This document shows, piece by piece, positions 24,685 to 33,306 of a DNA stretch of 64,000 nt. The notes under the pieces are model-generated. The model was given only the letters and a program-made list of their open reading frames with translations. It did not search any database and was not told the origin of the DNA. The stretch's first letter is position 1; every line of letters begins with the position of its first letter. The position numbers and the translations under genes were made by a program. Where the stretch lies: positions 62,001 through 126,000 of the forward strand of contig DATGMD010000046.1 of assembly GCA_035293805.1 (NCBI GenBank). The letters are read 5' to 3'. The DNA comes from JAJPHF01 sp035293805 (GTDB taxonomy: Bacteria > Chloroflexota > UBA6077 > JAJPHF01).

Positions 24685-26175
24685 GTGGACGAGGCGTTTG
24701 ACATCGTCGTCATCGGGGGCGGCGGCGCCGGCTACGCGGCCGCGAGCACCGCCGCCCGCCTGGGACGGCGCGTGGCGATGATCGAGCGCGCCGAGCTAGG
24801 CGGCACCTGCCTCAATCGCGGCTGCGTGCCCACCAAGACACTCCTCCGCTCGGCGCAGGTGATGGACACGATCCGGCGCGCGGCCGACTTCGGCATCGAC
24901 GTCGGCCGCGTGCGGCTGGACTACGCCCGCGTGCGGGCGCGCAAGGACGCGGTCATTCGCGGCTTCTCCGGCGACGGTCCGCTGGAGAGCCTGGCGCGGC
25001 AGGGCATCACGCTGCTGCGCGGCACGGCGCGCTTCGAGGACGCGCGCCACGTCAGCGTCGACGGCGTCGCCTATGCCGCCGACCGCTTCGTGATCTGCAG
25101 CGGCTCCGCGGCGCGGATACCCGATCTGCCCGGCCTGGCCGACGCCGGGGCGATCACCTCCACGGAGGCGCTGGCCCTCGAGGCGTTGCCGCGCACGGCG
25201 GTGATCGTCGGCGGCGGCATCATCGCCTGCGAGTTCGCCTCCCTCTGGAGCGCCTTCGGGGTGCAGGTGACGATCGTCGGCGAGCGCCTGCTGAGCGGCG
25301 AAGACGAGGAGGTGGGCGCGACGCTGGCCGACGCCTTCGCGCGGCGCGGCATCCGGCTGGCGCGGGGCCGCGCGGAGCGGCTGGCGCGGCGTGGCGACGC
25401 GCGCGTCGTCTACTTGCGCGGTCCCGACGGTCCGGCCGAGGTGAGCGGGGACCTCGTGCTGCTGGCGACGGGCCGGCGGGCGCAGTACGACGGGCTGAAC
25501 CTGGCGGCGCTTGGCGTGGCGACCGACGCCCGCGGCATCGTCACCGACGCTGGCATGCGCACGAACGTGCCCAACGTCTGGGCGGCGGGCGACGTCACCG
25601 GGCGCCACATGTACACCCATTCGGGCGACTACGGCGCCGAGATTGCCGCCTGGAACGCGGCCGGGGGCGAGCCCGAGCGCCGCGCCGACTTCCGCGTCGT
25701 GCCGCGGCCCGTGTTCGCGCTGCCCGAGGTGGCGGCGGTCGGCCTCACCGAGCGACAGGCGCACGCGGCCGGGCGCGACGTCGAGACCGCGCGCGTGTGC
25801 TACGGCGACGTGAGCAAGGCGGTGATCCAGGGCGACGACGAGGGGTTCTGCAAGATCGTCGCCGACCGCGGCACCGGCGAGATCCTGGGCGGGGCGATCG
25901 TCGGCGCGGGCGCCACCGATCTGATCGGCGAGCTAGTCGTGGCGATGGCCGGGCACGTCAACGCCTACACGGTGGGCGACGCGATCCACCCCTACCCAAC
26001 GCTCGCGGAGCTAGTGCGCTGGACGGCCGACCAGATCGGCAAGCACCTGCCGCCCGGCGAGCAGGTGCGGCGGGCCGAGGGCACGGCCCTCCACCCCGAC
26101 ACGCTGGGCTGCTGGCCCGAGCGCGGCGCGGCCTGCCGGGCGCAGGAGCACGTGCTGGACACGGCCTCGCGCTGA
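24685..26175 (+). CDS. FAD/NAD(P)-dependent disulfide oxidoreductase (mercuric reductase / dihydrolipoyl dehydrogenase type)
   Basis: The 496-residue flavoprotein has the FAD-binding VVIGGGGAGYAAA at the N-terminus, the redox pair C42/C47 in GGTCLNRGCVPTK, the NAD(P) motif VIVGGGIIACEFA and the second FAD motif NVWAAGDVTG. The dimer domain ends with HPYPTLAELVRW, where the active-site histidine (H in AIHPYPT) pairs with glutamate in related enzymes. The C-terminal ~40 residues contain two more cysteines (GCWPERGAACRAQ), somewhat like the accessory thiol pairs of mercuric or thioredoxin reductases. The GTG start has AGGAG nine bases upstream. Without neighbours of the 2-oxoacid dehydrogenase complex, the substrate remains open. 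Confidence 0.85.
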   Translation: MDEAFDIVVIGGGGAGYAAASTAARLGRRVAMIERAELGGTCLNRGCVPTKTLLRSAQVMDTIRRAADFGIDVGRVRLDYARVRARKDAVIRGFSGDGPLESLARQGITLLRGTARFEDARHVSVDGVAYAADRFVICSGSAARIPDLPGLADAGAITSTEALALEALPRTAVIVGGGIIACEFASLWSAFGVQVTIVGERLLSGEDEEVGATLADAFARRGIRLARGRAERLARRGDARVVYLRGPDGPAEVSGDLVLLATGRRAQYDGLNLAALGVATDARGIVTDAGMRTNVPNVWAAGDVTGRHMYTHSGDYGAEIAAWNAAGGEPERRADFRVVPRPVFALPEVAAVGLTERQAHAAGRDVETARVCYGDVSKAVIQGDDEGFCKIVADRGTGEILGGAIVGAGATDLIGELVVAMAGHVNAYTVGDAIHPYPTLAELVRWTADQIGKHLPPGEQVRRAEGTALHPDTLGCWPERGAACRAQEHVLDTASR

Positions 26176-26240
26176 GCAGCTAGCCCGCAAGGGCGGATGC
26201 CGGACGCCGCCGAGCGCGCTGGCTCGTGCCGCAACCGTGG

Positions 26241-27296
26241 TCAGGCCACGGGGAGGTTGGGGCGCGCGTCTAGCGTGAGGTCGGAGCGGGCGCCGGCCTC
26301 CCAGCGGTAGTAGGCCGCGGCGCCGATCATTGCGGCGTTGTCGGTACACAGCGCAATGGGCGGCAGGCGCACGGCCACGTCCACCCGCTCCTGCACGGTC
26401 TGGCGCAGGGGCACGTTCGCGGCCACGCCGCCCGCGAGGGCGACCTGGCGCGCGCCAAACTCGGCGGCCGCCCGCGCCGTCTTCGCCGCCAGCACGTCCA
26501 CGATTGCCGCCTGGAAGCTGGCGGCCACGTCGGCCACGGGCGGGTTCGGCCCGAGCGTCTCCAGCAGCCGCAGCACGGCCGTCTTGAGGCCGCTAAAGCT
26601 GAAGTCGTAGCTGTCGCCGAGCCAGGCGCGGGGCAGCGGGAAGCGCGTCGGATCGCCGGCCTCGGCGGCGCGCTGGATCGCCGGGCCGCCGGGGAAGCCC
26701 AGCCCCAGCATCCGCGCCACCTTGTCGAACGCCTCGCCCGCGGCGTCGTCCCGCGTGTGGCCCAGCCGCACGTAGTCGCCGTGCCCGCGCATCAGCACCA
26801 CGTCGGAGTGCGCCCCCGACACGATCAGACACACGAGCGGAAACTCGGGCTCCTCGGGGACCGGGAGCGGCGGGCTGGGGGCCGGCGGCTGCTCGCCCCT
26901 CGCCCCTGTCCCCTGGCTCTTGGCGACCGGCACCAGCCAGTTCGCGTAGACGTGGCCTTCCAGGTGGTTCAGCCCCAGCAGCGGCAGGCCGCGCGCGTAG
27001 GCGACGGCCTTGGCGACGTTCACCCCGACGAGCAGCGCGCCGGCCAGGCCGGGGCCGTAGGTCACGGCCACCGCGTCGACGGGGCGCTGGTCGCGCTCCA
27101 GACCGTCGAGCGTGTCCTCGAGGAGCGGCACGATGTTCGCCAGGTGCGCGCGCGACGCGGCCTCGGGCACGATGCCGCCGAACGGCCGGTGCAGCTCGAC
27201 CTGGGAGGCGATGAGGTTGCTCTCGATCCAGCGGCCGTCCCGCACCACGGCCACGGCGGTTTCGTCGCAGGATGTCTCGAACGCCAGGATACGCAT
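26241..27296 (-). CDS. tsaD: tRNA threonylcarbamoyltransferase subunit TsaD
   Basis: This 351-residue protein makes the N6-threonylcarbamoyl modification of A37 in ANN-decoding tRNAs with TsaB and TsaE. It starts with the diagnostic MRILAFETSCDETAVAV. The metal-binding histidines H111 and H115 lie in NHLEGH, followed by FSFSGLKTA, LAGGVAANVPLR and CTDNAAMIG. Two oddities: residues about 126-150 (SQGTGARGEQPPAP...) are an insertion from a 7-bp repeat array, and the usual VSGGHT is VSGAHS. Its ATG lies six bases after the upstream stop codon, so it depends on coupling with the beta-propeller protein gene. It is convergent with the oxidoreductase gene. Confidence 0.93.
   Translation of the reverse strand: MRILAFETSCDETAVAVVRDGRWIESNLIASQVELHRPFGGIVPEAASRAHLANIVPLLEDTLDGLERDQRPVDAVAVTYGPGLAGALLVGVNVAKAVAYARGLPLLGLNHLEGHVYANWLVPVAKSQGTGARGEQPPAPSPPLPVPEEPEFPLVCLIVSGAHSDVVLMRGHGDYVRLGHTRDDAAGEAFDKVARMLGLGFPGGPAIQRAAEAGDPTRFPLPRAWLGDSYDFSFSGLKTAVLRLLETLGPNPPVADVAASFQAAIVDVLAAKTARAAAEFGARQVALAGGVAANVPLRQTVQERVDVAVRLPPIALCTDNAAMIGAAAYYRWEAGARSDLTLDARPNLPVA
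26894..26921 (-). repeat. Heptamer array inside tsaD
   Basis: Four 7-bp units (CGCCCCT, CGCCCCT, GTCCCCT, GGCTCTT) in frame with tsaD, giving SQGTGARGE on the coding strand. Confidence 0.7.
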
Positions 27297-27301
27297 GGCC
27301 G

Positions 27302-29545
27302 CTACTCGCCCGGAAGCTCGTAGCGGTATAGGCCCTGGGTGGTGAGCACGTACAGCCGGTTGTTCTCGTCCAAGAAGACGTCGCGCAGCCCCTGGAAGTC
27401 GGCGCTGTCGAACGGCGGCCGGAACTGGCGCTGGTACGTCCCGTCCGCGGCGAGCTGCACGATGCGCTGGTTCCCCATGTCGGCCACGTACAGCGGCGGG
27501 TTGTCGCCGCCGCCGAAGGTCAGGGCGATGGGGCCGCGCAGGCCGTCGGGCGGCTGCGTGGCGAACGCCTGCGGGTCGCCGTTCTCGCGGGCGAACTTGC
27601 GCAGCGTGCCGTCGCCCTGCAGCACGTACAGGCTGTCGCCGCTGATCTGGAGGTCGACCAGGCGGTCCCACCCCAGGTTGGCGCGGGAGTCGAGCACGGC
27701 CACCGGCGGGCTGTCGTAGCCGCTCCGGGTGGGTGGGTAGCGCATGACCGACGGCGCCTTCGGGTCGACCAGGTAGACGGCCCCCTTGTCCGATGCCATC
27801 GCGCTCAGCTCTTGCCACTTGCTGCTGTCGGCGGGGATGATGCGGCCGAGCCCGGCGCGCGGGTTGTAGGTCACGAACGTCCGACCGCTCTCGGCCACGA
27901 TCAGGCCGGGATCGGTGCGCGGCCCGCCGACGCCCGCCCACGTCATCGCGATCAGCTTGCCCACCGCTCGGTTGCCCACCTGGTCGCCCTGCTTGACCAG
28001 CACCTGCGGCTCGCCGCTCTGCAGCGTGCCATCCGCCTGAAGCTGGTAGCGCAGCAGGCGGGCGCCGCCCACGTCGAGCACGTAGATGTCGGTGCCCTCG
28101 ACGATGACGCGGGTGACGCCGCTGTCGCCGCCCGTGTCGGCGAAGTTGATGAGCGGCGGCTCGCCAGGCAGGCGCACCACGTGGTCCAGGCGGTCGAGCT
28201 CGGCCTGCGTGTCGCGCAGCAGGGACCGCCACGAGTCGGTCTCGCGGATGGCGAGCGCCTGGGTCAGGAGCTGGCGCGCCTGTTCGAGCTGGTCGCGCGC
28301 CCCGGGGCCTCCCGGGTCGCGGCGGACCTGATCGTAGTACGACTGCGCCTGCGCGGCGAGGGCGGAGGCCTGGTCGGGCGGCGGCTTCAGCGTGTTGAAG
28401 GCGGCCATGCCCACGAACACGAGCGCGGTCAGCGCCACGGCCGCGACCACGAGCAGCAGCGCGCGCGGGGCGCCGGTGGCGAGGCCGACCCGGGTGAGCC
28501 GCTCGAGTGCCACACGGGTGCGCCCCAGCGGGTGGCTCGGCGGCGCGTCCCAGCGCGGCTCCAGCGCGTCGTAACTGGTGGCGCGGCGCCCGTTGCGAGA
28601 GCGGCCGCCCCGGACCGCCGCGCGGTCGTAGCCATTGGTCGCGTAGGCGCCTCGCTCGCCGTAGCCGCCGTGGTCGTCGTAATCGAGGTCCGCGTAGTCG
28701 GCCCCACGGCGGCCGCGGCGGCCCTCACTCCCCCGGCGCGCGCGCGCCGGGGTCGTGGCGTACTCCTCGGCCTCGACCTCGTCCTCCTCCTCCTCGTGCG
28801 CGCCCGCCGGAACGGCCACGCGCGGCATCCAGGCGCGGCGCTCGGGCACGCGCGCCTCAACGACGAGGATCGAGAAGGTGGGCCGCGTCTGCCGCCAGAC
28901 GCCCAGCTCGTACAGGGCCGAGGCCACGGCGGAGGGCTCGCCCTCGTCCATCGCCGCCTCGATGTAGTCGGCGCGCAGCCGCTCCCACTGTGGCCCGGAG
29001 GCCAGCACCAGCAGGTCGTCGGGCGCGAACGGGCTGAAGCTGTAGGCGATCTGCGGGTCCAGCTCGCCGCCCAGCAAGCGCGGCTCGCCGACCTCGATGC
29101 CGTTCTCGGTAGGGACGCCCTGGAAGCGCTGCAGCGTGCCGCGGTGGCGGACGGCGGCGAACGTGAGCCCGACGCGCCCCAGGTACGCGCCGCCGGAGCG
29201 CAGCACGGCCACCGCCGCCTGGAGGCGCACCCGGTCCTCCGGCATGCTCATCGAGTTCTCGCGCCGAAGGAACTGGTGCGCGGCCAGCAGGACCGCTGCG
29301 AGCGCCGACGTCGCCGAGCGGCCGCCGCTCGCGGCAAACTCGCGCTCCATCACGTCGAGGATCTGGCGGCAGAGGGCGCCCTGGCCGGGCCGGTCGGGCG
29401 CGAGCAGGGCACAGAACTGGTCGGTGCGGCGGCGCAGGGGCCAGAGCCCCGCGGGACGCGAGACGGTCACGAAGTCAGCGCTTTCCTGCGCGTCGCCGGC
29501 TTCGACACTAAGCTGCGTGACGACGAGGTCGGCGGGCGCCGTCAT
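27302..29545 (-). CDS. PP2C-like pseudophosphatase fused to a membrane helix and NHL-type beta-propeller
   Basis: A 747-residue three-part protein. Residues 1-235 follow the PP2C fold order (ESADFVTVSRPAGLWPLRRR, FSPFAPDDLLVLASG, VASALYELG) but lack the metal-binding aspartates (no GxxDGH/DG), so it is probably inactive. Residues 245-345 are an acidic then arginine-rich disordered linker. One transmembrane helix follows (361-383) and then a short coiled stretch (QASALAAQAQSYYDQVRR). From about 460 to the end is a beta-propeller with NHL-like repeats (PLYVADMGNQRIVQL, DVFLDENNRLYVLTTQGLYRYELPG). An intracellular pseudophosphatase and an extracellular propeller suggest a signalling or adhesion role. 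The ATG at 29545 has GAGGAGGAGG and fits the promoter. Confidence 0.7.
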   Translation of the reverse strand: MTAPADLVVTQLSVEAGDAQESADFVTVSRPAGLWPLRRRTDQFCALLAPDRPGQGALCRQILDVMEREFAASGGRSATSALAAVLLAAHQFLRRENSMSMPEDRVRLQAAVAVLRSGGAYLGRVGLTFAAVRHRGTLQRFQGVPTENGIEVGEPRLLGGELDPQIAYSFSPFAPDDLLVLASGPQWERLRADYIEAAMDEGEPSAVASALYELGVWRQTRPTFSILVVEARVPERRAWMPRVAVPAGAHEEEEDEVEAEEYATTPARARRGSEGRRGRRGADYADLDYDDHGGYGERGAYATNGYDRAAVRGGRSRNGRRATSYDALEPRWDAPPSHPLGRTRVALERLTRVGLATGAPRALLLVVAAVALTALVFVGMAAFNTLKPPPDQASALAAQAQSYYDQVRRDPGGPGARDQLEQARQLLTQALAIRETDSWRSLLRDTQAELDRLDHVVRLPGEPPLINFADTGGDSGVTRVIVEGTDIYVLDVGGARLLRYQLQADGTLQSGEPQVLVKQGDQVGNRAVGKLIAMTWAGVGGPRTDPGLIVAESGRTFVTYNPRAGLGRIIPADSSKWQELSAMASDKGAVYLVDPKAPSVMRYPPTRSGYDSPPVAVLDSRANLGWDRLVDLQISGDSLYVLQGDGTLRKFARENGDPQAFATQPPDGLRGPIALTFGGGDNPPLYVADMGNQRIVQLAADGTYQRQFRPPFDSADFQGLRDVFLDENNRLYVLTTQGLYRYELPGE

Positions 29546-29584
29546 GCGGGCCTCCTCCTCGCGCCCATGCGGATGATAGGGCAA

Positions 29585-29613
29585 AGTATATCAGACGCCC
29601 CGAGGGCCGGCAA
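29585..29613 (-). promoter_or_regulatory. Promoter for the propeller-protein / tsaD operon
   Basis: Minus-strand TTGCCG (29608-29613), 17-bp spacer, TATACT (29585-29590). It rules out the upstream in-frame ATG at 29584, which would lie within the predicted promoter. Confidence 0.65.
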
Positions 29614-29638
29614 TCGCAGTATGCCCATAGTAGTATGC

Positions 29639-31591
29639 CTATCGGTGTGAGATGGGAGCGGCGGCGACCTCTCCGCCGGGGCCTGGCCCCAGCGAAAGGA
29701 CCAGCGGCGGGGCGCTCCAGGCGACCCACCCCTCGCCGCTTTCCGGCTGTGCGGTCGAGCGGTAAACGACCACTTCCAGGTTGTACGGTCCCGCCGGCGC
29801 GTCCGCCGGCAGGGGGATGGCGGCACGAGTCCAGAGGCGGTCGCCGGGCGCCGGGGGCGCCGCGTCGAGCCAGCCGGCATCGAGCCAGGGGTCGGCGCCC
29901 CACCAGGCACGGCCCTGTGCGTCGCGCAGCCGCAGCGCCACCTTCAGGCCGGGGTCGAAAGCCTCCTCGACCCGCCACCCAAGCGCGACGCGGACCGCTT
30001 GCCCGGGCCGCGGCCCGCCGGGCTCGATGCCCAGCGTCTCCAGTGCCACACCTCCCGTGCTCCGCTCCACTGACATCTCGGCGAGCGCGCCGCCCTCCAG
30101 CAAGTAATGGGCCAGCCGCACCTGGCGAAAGTCCGCGACCTCCTCGGCGTAGGCGTAGCGCGCGAGCCAGCGCGGCACGAAGCCCGTTGGGTCGGCGTGC
30201 CCCATGTCCGTCTCCAGCAGCCAGAAGCCCTGATAGCGCCCGGCCAGCTCGCTCAGCGCCGCGCCCACGTCGCGCTCGACGAGCGGCACCGCGCCGGTCA
30301 GGATGTGAGCGGGCAGGTGTCCCTGGTAGTAGTAGTCGAACAAGAGCGTTTGCCAGGGGCCGTTGAAGACGACGGCCTCGCCGGGCTGCTCGGCCGCCTC
30401 CACCACGCGCAGCGCTTGCGCGTAGTCGCCGCGGACGTACTCGCCGTAATACGGGACGAGCCACGGCACGACCACTACCGCCCAGGCTGCGGCGGCGGCG
30501 ATGGCCCAGCGGCGCGGCCGCAGCGCCTCCCACCCGGCGGCCAGGGCGAGCACCGCGAAGGGCAAGAGCATCAGCAAGAAGCGCACGTTCAGGTCGCGCC
30601 CGACGAGCATCAGGGCCACCAGGCCGAGGAGCGGCGCCAGGCCGACGGTCGCCAGCAGCCGCCCGCCCGCGCGGGACCGGCGCCAGGCCTGGACCGCCAG
30701 GGCGATCAGCAGACCCACGCCGAGCGCGGCCGCGGCCTCCTCCAGCGCGGTCGGCTCCTCGGGGAACGGACCGCGCAGCAGCCCGCCCACCGCCCGCCAC
30801 AGCGAGAGCGCCGCGTCGTCAGGGGCGAGCGACGCCAGGCGCAGGCCGCCCAGGCTGTGGCGCAGCCCGGGCGCCAGCGCCCACCAGCCCGCCAGCGTGG
30901 CGCCCGCCAGCAGGCCGAGGCCACCGAGCGCCAGCCAGACGCGCCGCTCGCGCCCCCGCGTCCACAACAGGTAGAGCGCCTGGCCGCCGAGCGCGAACGC
31001 GGCGTAGTAATGCGTCGCCAGCGCCGCTAGCGCGGCCACGCCCCACAGCGCCCACCAGCCCGCCCGGCCGTGGGGCGGGGACGGGTCGCCCGCCACCTCC
31101 CCGTCGCCGGTAGCGTCGCTCTGGCCGGCAGGCCGCGCCGCTCGTACCAGCGCGTACGTCCCGACCAGGACGAGCAGCGTCAGCAGCGGGTACATGCGCG
31201 CGTCGCGGCTGTAGAAGACGTGGGCGGGGGCGGCGGCCAACAGCGCCGCGGCCACCAGCCCCACTGGCCGGTCGAACACGGCCGCGCCCAGCAGGCCCAC
31301 GAAGGGCACAGCCAGCGCGCCCAGCAGCGCGGAGAGCGTGCGCAGCACCGTCTCGTCGCGGCCGAGCGCGAGCCAGGCGTGGGCGAGCAGGTAGTACAGC
31401 GGCGGGTGCTCGAACGGGGCGCCCCGCAGGTACGTCAGCATGTCCAGCACGGGCCGGCCCGCGATGTAGACGGTCGCGGCCTCGTCCCAGTCGAAACCGC
31501 CCAGGGCGGGCAGGCGCCAGAGCCGCAACGCCAGCGCGGCCAGCGTCACCCCGCCCAGCGCGAGCGCGAAGGTGCGTTCCGAGCGCATCAT
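29639..31591 (-). CDS. Membrane glycosyltransferase, GT39/ArnT (PMT)-like
   Basis: The 650-residue protein has an N-terminal block of about 11 membrane helices and a soluble C-terminal part. GGFDWDEAATVYIAGRP in the first external loop carries the acidic residues typical of GT-C transferases that take a sugar from a polyprenyl-phosphate donor. PFEHPPLYYLLAHAWLALGRDE and YSRDARMYPLL are further family hallmarks. The last ~170 residues look like a beta-sandwich (GPYNLEVVVYR). It starts at ATG 31591, 15 bases after a GT2 gene that resembles polyprenol-phosphate sugar synthases, a classic donor-maker/transferase pair for surface glycan or protein glycosylation. The longer open frame upstream is a shadow of that gene. 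Confidence 0.8.
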   Translation of the reverse strand: MMRSERTFALALGGVTLAALALRLWRLPALGGFDWDEAATVYIAGRPVLDMLTYLRGAPFEHPPLYYLLAHAWLALGRDETVLRTLSALLGALAVPFVGLLGAAVFDRPVGLVAAALLAAAPAHVFYSRDARMYPLLTLLVLVGTYALVRAARPAGQSDATGDGEVAGDPSPPHGRAGWWALWGVAALAALATHYYAAFALGGQALYLLWTRGRERRVWLALGGLGLLAGATLAGWWALAPGLRHSLGGLRLASLAPDDAALSLWRAVGGLLRGPFPEEPTALEEAAAALGVGLLIALAVQAWRRSRAGGRLLATVGLAPLLGLVALMLVGRDLNVRFLLMLLPFAVLALAAGWEALRPRRWAIAAAAAWAVVVVPWLVPYYGEYVRGDYAQALRVVEAAEQPGEAVVFNGPWQTLLFDYYYQGHLPAHILTGAVPLVERDVGAALSELAGRYQGFWLLETDMGHADPTGFVPRWLARYAYAEEVADFRQVRLAHYLLEGGALAEMSVERSTGGVALETLGIEPGGPRPGQAVRVALGWRVEEAFDPGLKVALRLRDAQGRAWWGADPWLDAGWLDAAPPAPGDRLWTRAAIPLPADAPAGPYNLEVVVYRSTAQPESGEGWVAWSAPPLVLSLGPGPGGEVAAAPISHR

Positions 31592-31605
31592 GCCGGGGTC
31601 GTGCC

Positions 31606-32643
31606 CTATCGCTCGCCGACCGCGAGCCGCGCGAGGGGCCGCGTCGGGCGCAGGCGCCCCGCCCGCGACCGGCGGCGCCCGCGCTCCCGCGGTGCGCGCT
31701 GCGGCGCCGCCCGCCGCAGCTCGTACAGCGCCTCCTCGGCCAGCCGGCGATTGGCCGCGGTCAGGTCGGCCTGCAGCCCGCTCAGCACGATCATCACGCC
31801 CACGGCCCAGAGCGTTCCCGCCAGCATGACCGACTGCACGTGGCCCGCGCCGCCTTCGGTGACCACGAAGTACAGGAAGCGCAGCACGCCGAGCGTGCCC
31901 ACGGCCAGGAACAGCGCGCCGACCAGCGAGAAGACCACGAGCGGCCGGTACGTCACGTAAGCGCGCACGATCGTCGCGCTCGAGTGCAGCAGGTAGGCGG
32001 GCAGGCTCGACATCAGCCGCGAGCGGCGTGTCTGCGGATTCACGCGCACGGGCACGCTCACGACGCGCAGCCGCTGGGCGCCGGCCTGGATCAGCGTCTC
32101 CAAGGTGTAGCTGTAATCCGAGTGGACGTATAGCCGCAGGGCGGCCGCGCGGGAATAGGCGCGGAAACCGCTGGGCGCGTCGCGCACGCCGGTGCCCGAG
32201 GCCGCCCGGACCACGGCGCTCCCCGCCGCCTGCAACATCTTCTTCAGCGCCGAGAAGTGCGCCACGCGCGCCGGCTGCCGGTCGGCCACCACGACGTCGG
32301 CCGTGCCAGCCAGAATGGGCGCCACCAGGCGCGGCAGGTCGGCCTGCGGGTACTGGTTGTCGCCGTCGGTGTTCACGACGACGTCGGCGCCGAGCCGCAG
32401 CGCGGTGGCGAGCCCCGTACGAAAGGCGGCGGCTAGCCCGCGGTTGCTGGTGTGCCGGACGACGCGGTCGGCCCCGGCACGGCGGGCGACGGCCGCCGTG
32501 CCGTCGGTCGAGCCGTCGTCGACCACGACGGTCAGCACGCGGGCGCCACCCGGCAGCCGGCGCGGCAGGCCGGCCAGTACGGTGGGCAGGGTGAGCGCCT
32601 CGTTGTAGCAGGGGATCTGAACGACGATCGTCTTTCGCGTCAT
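31606..32643 (-). CDS. GT2 family glycosyltransferase, polyprenol-phosphate sugar synthase-like
   Basis: The 345-residue enzyme begins with a GT-A fold (VVQIPCYNEALTLPTVLAGLP, VVVDDGSTDGTAA). The metal motif NTDGDNQYPQADLP (DxD type) and GFRAYSRAAALRL follow. Two membrane helices come near 235-260 and 270-300, with a basic tail rich in arginine. It should charge polyprenyl phosphate with a sugar for the adjacent GT39-like transferase. The ATG at 32643 has only a weak ribosome site; upstream in-frame codons lack homology. Confidence 0.85.
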   Translation of the reverse strand: MTRKTIVVQIPCYNEALTLPTVLAGLPRRLPGGARVLTVVVDDGSTDGTAAVARRAGADRVVRHTSNRGLAAAFRTGLATALRLGADVVVNTDGDNQYPQADLPRLVAPILAGTADVVVADRQPARVAHFSALKKMLQAAGSAVVRAASGTGVRDAPSGFRAYSRAAALRLYVHSDYSYTLETLIQAGAQRLRVVSVPVRVNPQTRRSRLMSSLPAYLLHSSATIVRAYVTYRPLVVFSLVGALFLAVGTLGVLRFLYFVVTEGGAGHVQSVMLAGTLWAVGVMIVLSGLQADLTAANRRLAEEALYELRRAAPQRAPRERGRRRSRAGRLRPTRPLARLAVGER

Positions 32644-32933
32644 CCACTGTCGGCAATCGGGTGTCGTCCGGTGCCGCGCCCCCGCGGCCGCCGCGGCGCG
32701 GTCGGGGCGGACAAGGCCGGGGTTGGAGTGCCGAGTGCTCGCAGGGCCGGCCCGCGCGCCGTGGGCCGTATGGCTCGGCCCGCGATCGTCCGGGCAGGCC
32801 GGCTCGGCCGCATCATAGGGGGCGTACCACACCACGGACGCCGGCCGCCGTCACGCCCCCGCACGCGGCCGGCCGAGAGTTAGTGTAGCCGATCCGCGCC
32901 GCCGCGCCCACGGTTTGGGGGTGCGGCCCTAGG

Positions 32934-32977
32934 CAGCAACAAGCGGGGCAGCCAGCTGGCTGCCCCGCTTGTTGCTG
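32934..32977. terminator. Perfect 44-bp palindrome, probable terminator
   Basis: A perfectly self-complementary sequence of 22-bp arms (CAGCAACAAGCGGGG at the outer left). The last 4 central bases AGCT would form the loop. It lies 18 bases past the stop of the small peptide gene. Confidence 0.75.
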
Positions 32978-32995
32978 GTTGCGCCCGCGCGGCGC

Positions 32996-33253
32996 TCAGC
33001 CGCCGGTGCCGCCCGCGAACGGCCCTTGCGGGAACGCGTCGCCGGGCATCGCCGGGTTGTCGAGCTTGCTAACGCGCGCGTCCACGCCGAGCGACGACAT
33101 GGTGCCCGAATCGCCGTTCATGACCGCCGCCCGCTCCTCGGGCGTCAGATCGTAGCCCGCCAGCGCGCTCTCCGGGCTGTTTGCGAGCTGCGCGCGGAAC
33201 GCGGCGTCGGTGCTCGCCCGCTCGATGACCTTGGACAGCGCCTCCTGCGACAT
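32996..33253 (-). CDS. Small protein resembling Franean1_4349-type / LigA-fold RiPP precursors
   Basis: An 85-residue protein. The first ~50 residues (SQEALSKVIERASTDAAFRAQLANSPESALAGYDLTPEER) match the helical leader domain shared by LigA-like proteins and the Franean1_4349 family of putative ribosomally made peptide precursors: a short helix, DxAFRxxL, then SPESALAGYDLTPEE. The C-terminal ~35 residues are glycine-, proline- and aspartate-rich (MPGDAFPQGPFAGGTGG) and could be the core region. TTAGGAGG precedes the ATG at 33253, a TATAAT lies 48 bases upstream, and a perfect palindrome follows. It is therefore a well-formed single-gene transcription unit. No modifying enzyme is adjacent, so the function is uncertain. 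Confidence 0.55.
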   Translation of the reverse strand: MSQEALSKVIERASTDAAFRAQLANSPESALAGYDLTPEERAAVMNGDSGTMSSLGVDARVSKLDNPAMPGDAFPQGPFAGGTGG

Positions 33254-33300
33254 TGCCGACCTCCTAACCACTCTGCCCTCGCCGGAACCGGCTTAGCGCC

Positions 33301-33306
33301 ATTATA
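33301..33306 (-). promoter_or_regulatory. -10 element of the small peptide gene
   Basis: Minus-strand TATAAT at the expected distance from the ATG at 33253. The -35 is unclear. Confidence 0.4.

Noticed and set aside
24414..24701. Proline-rich 95-codon frame starting in the EamA stop codon
   Set aside because: Overlaps a promoter and the next gene start, low complexity, no homology that I can see.
27297..28232. Extension of the tsaD frame upstream
   Set aside because: TsaD begins at MRILAFETSCDE; the extension is a shadow of the propeller gene.
31592..32656. N-terminal extension of the GT39-like frame
   Set aside because: It is the shadow of the GT2 gene; the true start at 31591 fits the family.
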